Shown here: in pieces, positions 1 to 5,173 of the stretch | How positions within the stretch are numbered: the stretch's first letter is position 1 | Layout: the number at the start of each line of letters is the position of its first letter | Source: Candidatus Zhuqueibacterota bacterium 4484_219 | Lineage (GTDB): Bacteria; Zhuqueibacterota; JdFR-76; 4484-219 | Length of the DNA: 5,173 bases | NCBI GenBank assembly: GCA_002085035.1 | Contig: MZGM01000116.1 | Location: forward strand, 1 to 5,173 | Direction of reading: 5' to 3' | The notes under the pieces: model-generated | The model's database searches: none | What the model saw: only the letters and a program-made list of their open reading frames with translations | Told to the model about the DNA's origin: nothing | Position numbers and translations under genes: made by a program

Positions 1-1067
1 CCTCAAATAAGGTCACTGAAATTCAAATTTACAAAGATTGGTTACAGTCAATTGTGAATGGTCTTATTGATGGGGTTATTCTAATTAACGATAACAATGA
101 GATTGTATTAATTAATTCGCTTGCCCGAAAACTGTTAGGATTACACCATCGAGCTGCTGTTACTATGGAAAATCTAAAACGAGCTAAACATATCGACATT
201 ACCTCTCTTTTGGAAGAATCGATACAAAAACACTATGACGTTCAAAACCACATCCGGAAGGTCGACTCGCTCCAGAAAATTCTGGGAATCAGTGTCAAAA
301 GGCTTCTTCAGCAAGATGGAACCCATTTGGGGTGGATGGTAATTTTGCGCGATATTACTACCAGTTGGGAAATGGACCGATTAAGAAAAGAGTTTATTGC
401 TAAAGTTTCTCATGAATTGCGTTCACCAATAACTGCTATTCAAGAAGGGGTAAGTTTAGTGTTAGAAGAAAAAATTGGCAATTTGAATAATTCACAACGG
501 CATTGCTTAAAAGTGACAAAAGAGAGTATTGAACGGTTAGAGCGGCTGGTTGAAAATCTTCTAAAAATTACTCGATTAGAGATCCCTGAGGATGAGATAG
601 AACGACGTAAGACGGTCAGGATAAATCAATTAATTAAATCACTGGTTACCACCTATCAGTGGATTGCTGACAAGAAACAAATCATTATCAAGAAAAATCT
701 ACCGAACCACATGATAAACATTCAAGCTGACCGAGACAAAATTGCTCAGATTCTAACCAACTTATTGGATAATGCATTGAAATTCACCCCCGAGAAGGGC
801 AAGATTGAGATCGGCTTAAAGGAAGAGGCAGAGAATGTAATACTCTGGATAAAAGATTCTGGCATCGGTATTCAACTTAGTGAGCAAGAAAAAATATTTG
901 CGAAATTTCATCGTGGCGACAACTCAATTAACCACAAAATCAAGGGTTATGGCTTGGGATTGTTCATTGCCAAAGAAATTGTGTTGTACTATCGCGGTCG
1001 GATTTGGGTAGAAAGTCAACCAGGCAAAGGAAGTACTTTTTTTGTCCAATTACCTAGAGGGCACTGA
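1..1067 (+). CDS. Sensor histidine kinase, C-terminal part (PAS-HisKA-HATPase), 5' truncated by window
   Basis: This is the cytoplasmic part of a two-component sensor kinase. The reading frame is open from base 3 to the TGA at 1065-1067, giving 354 visible residues. The GTG at 54 is not a convincing start: the frame upstream of it encodes a natural PAS beginning (KDWLQSIVNGLIDGVILIN), so that GTG is an internal valine. Numbering residues from the GTG codon, a PAS domain covers roughly 1-105. The H-box (FIAKVSHELRSPI) has its phospho-acceptor at His120 (bases 411-413). The N-box (NLLDNALKF) is at about 236-244, the G1 box DSGIGI at 268-273, the F-box (IFAKFHRGDN) at 281-290 and the G2 box GYGLGL at 298-303. 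All key residues for ATP binding and autophosphorylation are present, so the kinase should be active. The layout resembles PhoR/ResE/WalK-type kinases, but the sensor and any membrane segments lie outside the window, so the signal cannot be named. The stop overlaps the next start (TGATG), pairing it with the receiver downstream. Confidence 0.95.
   Translation, partial: SNKVTEIQIYKDWLQSIVNGLIDGVILINDNNEIVLINSLARKLLGLHHRAAVTMENLKRAKHIDITSLLEESIQKHYDVQNHIRKVDSLQKILGISVKRLLQQDGTHLGWMVILRDITTSWEMDRLRKEFIAKVSHELRSPITAIQEGVSLVLEEKIGNLNNSQRHCLKVTKESIERLERLVENLLKITRLEIPEDEIERRKTVRINQLIKSLVTTYQWIADKKQIIIKKNLPNHMINIQADRDKIAQILTNLLDNALKFTPEKGKIEIGLKEEAENVILWIKDSGIGIQLSEQEKIFAKFHRGDNSINHKIKGYGLGLFIAKEIVLYYRGRIWVESQPGKGSTFFVQLPRGH
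1056..1061 (+). promoter_or_regulatory. Ribosome binding site of the first receiver gene
   Basis: AGAGGG lies inside the last codons of the kinase gene, five bases before the ATG at 1067. It supports that start and suggests that translation of the receiver is coupled to termination of the kinase. Confidence 0.6.
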
Positions 1068-1435
1068 TGGGCAAAAAGAAACGCATCTTGGTAGTAGACG
1101 ATTACCTTCAAGTGGTTGAAATGTTGAGAATTCGTCTGGAGACTGCTGGATATGAGGTGTTAACAGCTTATGATGGCCACGAGGCATTACAAAAAGCTCG
1201 CACCGAAAAACCAGACCTCATTATTCTGGACGTAATGTTACCCAAAATGAATGGGTACAAAGTGTGTAGATTCCTGAAGTTTGACAAACGTTACAAAGAT
1301 ATTCCAATTATCATGCTAACATCACGAGCGAAACAATCGGATGTGGAGATCGGTCTGCAAACAGGTGCCGACGAATACATTTGTAAACCATATGATCCAG
1401 TAAAATTGCTAAAAACTATCAAAAAGTACATTTGA
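1067..1435 (+). CDS. Stand-alone receiver-domain response regulator (CheY-like)
   Basis: A 122-residue protein consisting only of a receiver domain. The acidic pair Asp11-Asp12 (ILVVDD), the phospho-acceptor Asp55 (LIILDVMLPKMNG), the switch residue Thr85 (IIMLTSR) and Lys107 (CKPYDP) are all in place, so phosphorylation and magnesium binding should be normal. There is no output domain: the protein ends right after the last receiver helix. It should therefore work by binding a partner, as CheY or Spo0F do, rather than as a transcription factor. Its ATG overlaps the kinase TGA by one base, which makes that kinase the most likely phosphodonor. The protein is about 60% identical, without gaps, to the second receiver at 4155-4574, and its functional residues fall at the same numbers. 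The target is not shown by the sequence. The neighbouring HDOD protein and secretion ATPase are the obvious candidates by context. Confidence 0.95.
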   Translation: MGKKKRILVVDDYLQVVEMLRIRLETAGYEVLTAYDGHEALQKARTEKPDLIILDVMLPKMNGYKVCRFLKFDKRYKDIPIIMLTSRAKQSDVEIGLQTGADEYICKPYDPVKLLKTIKKYI

Positions 1436-1472
1436 AAATATTGAAAAATACGAAAAATTTGGCATAGGCCAT

Positions 1473-1478
1473 GGAGGT
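1473..1478 (+). promoter_or_regulatory. Ribosome binding site that sets the HDOD gene start at 1483
   Basis: GGAGGT is followed by four bases and then the ATG at 1483. The alternative in-frame ATG at 1471 overlaps this sequence and has no Shine-Dalgarno-like sequence before it (GGCATAGGCC). The downstream ATG is therefore the better start. Confidence 0.75.
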
Positions 1479-1482
1479 AGCA

Positions 1483-2340
1483 ATGTTAACAATCCAAAGA
1501 ACAATGAAGATTTTAGACAATGTGAGCGACTTACCCACATTGCCAACAGTGTACACCAAGGTATCAAAATTAGTGGAGAACCCCAATTCTACGGTAGCCC
1601 AGGTCGCAAAGGTAATCGAAGCAGATCAAGCCATTACTGCCAAAGTTCTACGATTGGTTAACTCTTCTTTTTTTGGCTTCAGTCGCAAGATCTCAACCGT
1701 GAACCAGGCTATTATTCTTTTGGGATTTAACACAATACGGAATACCGTACTTTCGGTTTCGATGTTTAACAGCTTTCGGTTGAATAAAAATGGTATGTTG
1801 AATTTATCAGAATTCTGGCGTCATTCCATAGGATGTGGATTGATTTCCGGATTGCTGGAGGTACGATTGAACGCTGATTTGCGCGAGGAAGCTTTTGCTG
1901 CCGGCATACTCCATGACATCGGAAAGTTAGTGTTGGACCGCTATTTCCCCAATGAATTCATAGCAGCGTTGAAACATGCCCAGACAGAACAGTGCCAATT
2001 GCGAGAAGCTGAAAAAGTAGTAATCGGTGTAAGCCACGATGAAGTTGGTGAATATCTGGCTGAACGCTGGCGATTACCCCACAAATTGGTAGAAGCTATT
2101 GCTTTGCACCATTTACCTAGCAATTTTCGCAGTAGCCCCAAGCTGGTTTCAATTGTACATATCGCTAATATCTTTGTGCAAGAAATGCAAATTGGACAAA
2201 GCGGAGATTGTAAAGTTCCTGAAATCGACCCGTTTGCACTGGAAGAGCTGGGCGTGGACGAAGATACGATAAACGGTTGGTATGTACAAATACAAGAAGA
2301 AATAAAAGAAAACCAAGACCTATTTGAGATAATTTCTTAG
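1483..2340 (+). CDS. HDOD-domain signalling protein
   Basis: A 285-residue protein, counted from the ATG at 1483. Its first two thirds match the HDOD family (HD-related output domain, PF08668). An opening DLPTLPTVYTKV is followed by the signature around residues 48-85, ADQAITAKVLRLVNSSFFG then NQAIILLGF. Further on are His114 (FWRHS), the HD pair His144-Asp145 (GILHDIGK), His185 (SHDEVG) and His209-His210 (ALHHLP). HDOD domains are thought to be mostly non-enzymatic relatives of HD/HD-GYP phosphodiesterases that act in signal transduction. Here several metal-ligand-type residues remain, but there is no GYP motif, and the place of the last metal-binding Asp reads VHIANIF. The C-terminal 50 residues are acidic and unassigned. 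There is no signal peptide or membrane segment, so it should be cytoplasmic. It lies between a receiver and a pilus/secretion ATPase, which suggests a linking or scaffolding role in that pathway. That role is inferred from position only. Confidence 0.9.
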   Translation: MLTIQRTMKILDNVSDLPTLPTVYTKVSKLVENPNSTVAQVAKVIEADQAITAKVLRLVNSSFFGFSRKISTVNQAIILLGFNTIRNTVLSVSMFNSFRLNKNGMLNLSEFWRHSIGCGLISGLLEVRLNADLREEAFAAGILHDIGKLVLDRYFPNEFIAALKHAQTEQCQLREAEKVVIGVSHDEVGEYLAERWRLPHKLVEAIALHHLPSNFRSSPKLVSIVHIANIFVQEMQIGQSGDCKVPEIDPFALEELGVDEDTINGWYVQIQEEIKENQDLFEIIS

Positions 2341-2425
2341 CTCAGCAAGTTCATTGATCATAGAAGCAATTTCTACCAGTCAAGTCTTCTTGTTAAAAAA
2401 CACAATTTCCTTTCTGTGATAAATT
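2341..2425 (+). other. Intergenic spacer upstream of the first ATPase gene
   Basis: This is the longest gap in the window, 85 bases. It contains a pyrimidine-rich tract (TTTCCTTTCT, 2406-2415) close to the ATPase ATG, a short palindrome TTGATCA, and a weak four-base inverted repeat CAAG/CTTG (2381-2392) followed by TTAAAAAA. None of these is convincing as a terminator. An extended -10-like TGTGATAAA (2415-2423) is too near the ATG to drive a normal leader and has no -35 at the right distance. A promoter here is possible but cannot be supported from sequence alone. Confidence 0.4.
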
Positions 2426-4138
2426 ATGGATATAATCAGAAAACAGGATAACCGATTTAGCAGTATTTTGCTTGATGCGGGTTTAATCACTAAACAGCAA
2501 TTGGAAACTGCCCAAAAGCAAGCTCAGAGTACCGGGCAAGATATCGGCACTACCTTGATGAAACTTGGTTATATAACCCAGGAAGATATGCTGCAAGCCA
2601 TAGCTGAGCAACTGGATATCCCTTACTTAGATTTGGAAAACTACGAAATTGATACTAAAGCATTGCAATTGGTTCCTTCCGAGATAGCTTACAAATACCG
2701 GGTCATTCCAGTATTTCATATTGGTAATGTGCTTACCTTGGCGATGGCTAATCCTCAGGACGTTACGGTAATTGACAAAATCCGCCGCTTAACCAAGATG
2801 GAAATTGAACCAGCAGTAGCTACCGAAGCTGCTATTCTTCAAGCCATCGAGCAACACTATGGCGTGGTCACCACCATTTCGGAGACTATCAACGAAGTGA
2901 TTCAGACGATGGAGGCAGAAATTGAACCAGAGGTCAGCGAAAAAAAGATGGAGGAGAACCTACGCGAATTAGCCGAAGACGCACCAGTTGTGAAGTTAGT
3001 AAATATGATCTTGGTTCAAGCCATTAAAGAACACGCTTCCGATATTCACATCGAGCCGGAAGAGGACAGCTTGCGAGTACGTTACCGTATTGATGGGATA
3101 TTGCACGAAATCTTTTCCCCTCCTAAAGAGCTTCAGGCTGCTATTATTTCGCGTATCAAAATTCTGGCAGAAGTAGACATCGCCGAAAATCGCATTCCAC
3201 AGGATGGCCGCTTCCGGATGAAATTCGAAAATAAAGAAATCGACGTCCGTGTTTCTACCTTACCTACTGCTTACGGCGAAAATGTAGTAATGCGAATTCT
3301 GGATAAGAGCAATATTATGTTAGACCTTAAGGACCTCGGCTTTACCAAAGATGGACACGATACCTTTACTCAAATGTTGGCCAATTCCTATGGAATCATT
3401 TTAGTCACCGGACCTACCGGCAGTGGCAAAACTACCACCCTTTACGCAGCACTTAATACTATCAACTCCATCGAAAAAAACATCATTACTGTTGAAGACC
3501 CAATTGAATATCGGTTGAAGTTAATTCGACAATCGCAGGTTAATCCTAAAGCAGGACTAACTTTTGCCAGTGGGTTACGATCAATTTTACGCCAGGACCC
3601 TGATGTCATAATGGTAGGAGAAATTCGAGATTCCGAGACAGCTAATATCGCCATCCAGGCGGCCCTTACTGGGCATTTAGTACTTTCCACTCTCCATACC
3701 AATGATGCCGCCGGAGCCTTGACCAGAATGAACGAAATGGGGGTAGAGTCTTTCTTATTAGCCTCTGCTACTATTGGAGTATTGGCTCAGAGGCTGGTAC
3801 GCAAAATATGCGAAAAGTGTAAAAAACCGTATCAGCCCGACAAACTGCTTCTTGAGCGCATTGGAATCACTAATCCTAAAAAAAAATTAACCTTCTTCCG
3901 TGGCGAAGGATGTTCAGCATGCAAAAATACTGGCTATAGAGGTAGAACTGGAATTTATGAAATTTTAAAAGTGGACGATAAAATAAGAGAACTAGTACTA
4001 CAAGATGCCTCGTCAGAAAAAATCCGCAATGTAGCAATCACAAAGGGCATGCGCACATTAAAACAAGATGGATTATTGAAATGCTTACAAGGAATTACTA
4101 CAATAGAAGAAGTCATGCGTGTTACCAACATTGCTTAA
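2426..4138 (+). CDS. pilB: Type IV pilus / type II secretion assembly ATPase (PilB/GspE family)
   Basis: A complete 570-residue hexameric motor ATPase that would power assembly of pilin subunits from the cytoplasmic face of the inner membrane. Residues about 8-148 form an MshEN-type N-terminal domain (PF05157) with two repeated helical motifs starting near Arg10 and Gly41. An acidic linker covers about 150-185, and the ATPase core begins at APVVKLVNMIL. The core carries IPQDGRF (258-263), Walker A GPTGSGKT (329-336, Lys335), the Asp box TVEDPIE (355-361), the Walker B region DPDVIMVGEIRD with Glu399, and the His box TGHLVLSTLHT with His417 and His424. A zinc tetracysteine is formed by Cys462/465 and Cys496/499. 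All catalytic residues are intact. The length and the N-terminal domain argue against the retraction ATPase PilT. PilB and GspE are hard to separate by eye; the length and NPKAGLTFA favour PilB. An in-frame TGA at 2417-2419 forces the start to be 2426 or later, and the N-terminal domain needs 2426, yet no Shine-Dalgarno sequence precedes it. Confidence 0.95.
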   Translation: MDIIRKQDNRFSSILLDAGLITKQQLETAQKQAQSTGQDIGTTLMKLGYITQEDMLQAIAEQLDIPYLDLENYEIDTKALQLVPSEIAYKYRVIPVFHIGNVLTLAMANPQDVTVIDKIRRLTKMEIEPAVATEAAILQAIEQHYGVVTTISETINEVIQTMEAEIEPEVSEKKMEENLRELAEDAPVVKLVNMILVQAIKEHASDIHIEPEEDSLRVRYRIDGILHEIFSPPKELQAAIISRIKILAEVDIAENRIPQDGRFRMKFENKEIDVRVSTLPTAYGENVVMRILDKSNIMLDLKDLGFTKDGHDTFTQMLANSYGIILVTGPTGSGKTTTLYAALNTINSIEKNIITVEDPIEYRLKLIRQSQVNPKAGLTFASGLRSILRQDPDVIMVGEIRDSETANIAIQAALTGHLVLSTLHTNDAAGALTRMNEMGVESFLLASATIGVLAQRLVRKICEKCKKPYQPDKLLLERIGITNPKKKLTFFRGEGCSACKNTGYRGRTGIYEILKVDDKIRELVLQDASSEKIRNVAITKGMRTLKQDGLLKCLQGITTIEEVMRVTNIA

Positions 4139-4145
4139 AAGGAGG
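4137..4145 (+). promoter_or_regulatory. Strong ribosome binding site of the second receiver gene
   Basis: AAAAGGAGG, nine bases before the ATG at 4155, overlaps the TAA stop (4136-4138) of the ATPase gene. It decides in favour of the 4155 start over the in-frame ATG at 4119, which lies inside the ATPase gene and has no such sequence. Confidence 0.85.
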
Positions 4146-4154
4146 AAAATCCCG

Positions 4155-4574
4155 ATGCAAAAAAAGAAAAAAATTTTAGTGGTTGATGATGTTCCTGCAA
4201 CTTTGTTGGCTCTGAAAATCCGTTTGGAATACAGCGGTTACGAAGTACTAACTGCGAAAGACGGAGCAGAAGGTTTAGCCATGGCACGTGAGCATAAACC
4301 AGATCTCATCATTTTGGATGTGATGCTTCCAAAAATGGATGGTTTTTCGGTTTGTCGTTTACTTAAATTCGACGAAGATTACGAGCACATCCCTATTATT
4401 ATGCTCACCGCACGAGGTCAGGATCGAGACAAAAATATCGGTAAAGAAGTAGGTGCTGACCTCTACATTACTAAACCATACAATCCCAAACAGTTGTTAC
4501 AAGAAGTGCAGCGTTTGACCAGCGATGAGTTTTCAAGAACGGATTCAAAAGTCAAAAAACAACTTATTAAATAA
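4155..4574 (+). CDS. Second stand-alone receiver-domain response regulator (CheY-like)
   Basis: A 139-residue receiver-only protein, counted from the ATG behind the strong ribosome binding site. Asp11-Asp12 (ILVVDD), phospho-acceptor Asp55 (LIILDVMLPKMDG), Thr85 (IIMLTAR) and Lys107 (TKPYNP) are all present at the same numbers as in the receiver at 1067-1435. The two share the unbroken block KPDLIILDVMLPKM and 73 of 122 positions. The main difference is a 17-residue hydrophilic tail (SDEFSRTDSKVKKQLIK) rich in lysine and not part of the receiver fold. No output domain or DNA-binding helix is visible. The gene sits 16 bases after one PilB-type ATPase and 12 bases before another, with ribosome binding sites overlapping the stop codons, so its level is likely tied to theirs. 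The best guess is a phosphorylation-dependent regulator of one or both ATPases. In cyanobacteria, PATAN-domain response regulators are known to bind PilB, which makes this kind of link reasonable, though this protein has no PATAN domain. Confidence 0.94.
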   Translation: MQKKKKILVVDDVPATLLALKIRLEYSGYEVLTAKDGAEGLAMAREHKPDLIILDVMLPKMDGFSVCRLLKFDEDYEHIPIIMLTARGQDRDKNIGKEVGADLYITKPYNPKQLLQEVQRLTSDEFSRTDSKVKKQLIK

Positions 4575-4578
4575 AGGA
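4573..4578 (+). promoter_or_regulatory. Ribosome binding site supporting the TTG start of the second ATPase
   Basis: AAAGGA overlaps the stop (4572-4574) of the receiver gene and lies eight bases before the TTG at 4587. The nearest ATG (4600-4602) is in another frame and reads only 18 codons before a stop, so TTG is the start that fits both spacing and frame. Confidence 0.7.
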
Positions 4579-4586
4579 TTTTTACG

Positions 4587-5173
4587 TTGGGTAAAAAAAA
4601 TGTATTACTGGGTGATTTGCTTGTCGAACAAAAGCTCATCACTCCAGAACAATTAAAACAAGCTCTAAAGCATCAACAAGAGACTGGGAAGCTACTTGGT
4701 CGAGCCTTAATCGACCTGAAATTCATTGACGAGAAGACATTGATCAAAGTCCTCCACGAAAAGTTAGATGTCCCCTATGTCTCTTTGCGTAATTACAAGG
4801 CTGACCCCGAAGTAATAAAATTGGTGCCCGAAGAATTTGCCAGAGCGCATAAAGTATTGCCTCTCTTTCGGGTGAACCGCAAGCTTACGGCCGCTATGGT
4901 CAATCCTATGGATGTAGTCGCCATCGATGCATTGTCTCAGATGGTCAAAATGCAGATTGAACCTGTAATTTGTGATGAGAAAGATATCGAAGAGGCTATT
5001 GACCAGTATTATTCGGGGGCAGGTTCTCTTCAGGATATGGCCAAAGATATTAGTGTTGAGGAAGCCGAACAGGAACAGCCAAATGAATATGTATTGAGAC
5101 GGGAGGCCGAAGAGGGACCAGTTGTCAAACTTGTTAATCTAATCCTAAGCCAGGCAGTTAAAGAAGGTGCCAG
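4587..5173 (+). CDS. Second PilB/GspE-type assembly ATPase, N-terminal part, 3' truncated by window
   Basis: The first 195 residues of a second secretion/pilus ATPase, open to the end of the window. The product starts MGKKNVLLGDLLVEQKLITP and has an MshEN-type domain over about residues 6-142, with repeated helical motifs beginning near Leu8-Gly9 and Leu37-Gly38. An acidic linker (about 145-176) follows, then GPVVKLVNLILSQAVKEGA, which is the opening of the ATPase core; the first paralogue has APVVKLVNMILVQAIKEHA at the same place. The N-terminal domains of the two proteins align over most of their length with a constant three-residue offset. The catalytic motifs lie beyond the window, so activity cannot be judged. 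The start is a TTG behind AAAGGA. PilT normally lacks this N-terminal domain, so this is a second assembly-type ATPase rather than the retraction motor. Whether it serves the same machine or another cannot be decided here. Confidence 0.9.
   Translation, partial: MGKKNVLLGDLLVEQKLITPEQLKQALKHQQETGKLLGRALIDLKFIDEKTLIKVLHEKLDVPYVSLRNYKADPEVIKLVPEEFARAHKVLPLFRVNRKLTAAMVNPMDVVAIDALSQMVKMQIEPVICDEKDIEEAIDQYYSGAGSLQDMAKDISVEEAEQEQPNEYVLRREAEEGPVVKLVNLILSQAVKEGA

Noticed and set aside
1432..1468. TTGAAA elements before the HDOD gene as a promoter, or TTGGCATAGGCC as a sigma-54 site
   Set aside because: No -10 hexamer with acceptable match lies at the right spacing, and the GC of a -12 element is absent ten bases after the GG.
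1471..1482. Longer HDOD protein from the ATG at 1471
   Set aside because: That ATG overlaps the GGAGGT that serves the ATG at 1483 and has no ribosome binding site of its own.
1941..2141. Minus-strand open frame of 66 codons inside the HDOD gene
   Set aside because: It lies wholly within a well-supported gene on the other strand, has no recognisable domain, and its composition looks like a reverse-frame shadow.
2381..2400. CAAG/CTTG inverted repeat followed by TTAAAAAA as a terminator
   Set aside because: The stem is only four base pairs, has no G-C-rich core, and the T-run expected after a plus-strand terminator stem is missing.
2431..2436. Perfect TATAAT at codons 2-4 of the first ATPase
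   Set aside because: A transcript from it would start inside the gene, past the only good start codon, and no -35 element lies about 17 bases upstream.
3442..3702. Minus-strand open frame of 86 codons inside the ATPase gene
   Set aside because: It overlaps the highly conserved Walker and His box region of the ATPase, whose constraint explains the open reverse frame; the product resembles nothing known to me.
4119..4154. Longer second receiver from the ATG at 4119
   Set aside because: It would overlap the end of the ATPase gene and add 12 residues foreign to the receiver fold, while 4155 has a strong ribosome binding site at good spacing.
1..5173. CRISPR array, tRNA/rRNA genes, insertion sequence or phage features
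   Set aside because: I saw no regularly spaced repeats, no cloverleaf or rRNA-like sequence, no transposase or integrase coding region and no terminal inverted repeats; almost all bases are taken up by the seven genes.

Overview
This is a compact, entirely plus-strand stretch of bacterial DNA. It holds the 3' end of a sensor histidine kinase, two stand-alone receiver (CheY-like) proteins, an HDOD-domain protein, one complete PilB/GspE-type secretion ATPase and the 5' part of a second one. The sequence is somewhat AT-rich by eye. Start sites carry ordinary Shine-Dalgarno sequences (best example AAAAGGAGG) and GTG/TTG codons occur at plausible positions, so this is a bacterium using the standard bacterial code. 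Nothing here fixes the phylum. An environmental or candidate-phylum bacterium with type IV pili or a type II secretion-like machine is a reasonable guess, but it is only a guess.

Layout: (1) 1-1067, C-terminal part of a PAS-HisKA-HATPase histidine kinase whose sensor region lies upstream of the window. (2) 1067-1435, a 122-aa receiver-only response regulator overlapping the kinase stop by one base. (3) 1483-2340, an HDOD protein; a GGAGGT sequence shows that its start is at 1483 rather than 1471. (4) 2341-2425, an 85-base spacer with no convincing terminator or promoter. (5) 2426-4138, a full-length 570-aa PilB/GspE ATPase with all expected nucleotide- and zinc-binding motifs but no visible Shine-Dalgarno sequence. 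(6) 4155-4574, a second receiver-only protein, about 60% identical to the first (73 of 122 positions, counted by hand without gaps). (7) 4587-5173, the first 195 residues of a second PilB/GspE paralogue that begins with TTG and runs off the window.

The genes read as one signalling-plus-motor cluster. The kinase probably phosphorylates the first receiver and perhaps the second. Neither receiver has a DNA-binding or enzymatic output, so they should act by protein contact. The HDOD protein is a plausible scaffold or signalling partner, and the two assembly ATPases are plausible targets. The alternation receiver / ATPase / receiver / ATPase, with tight and apparently translationally coupled junctions in the second half, is the most interesting property of the window. 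The direct link between phosphorelay and motor is an inference from gene order.
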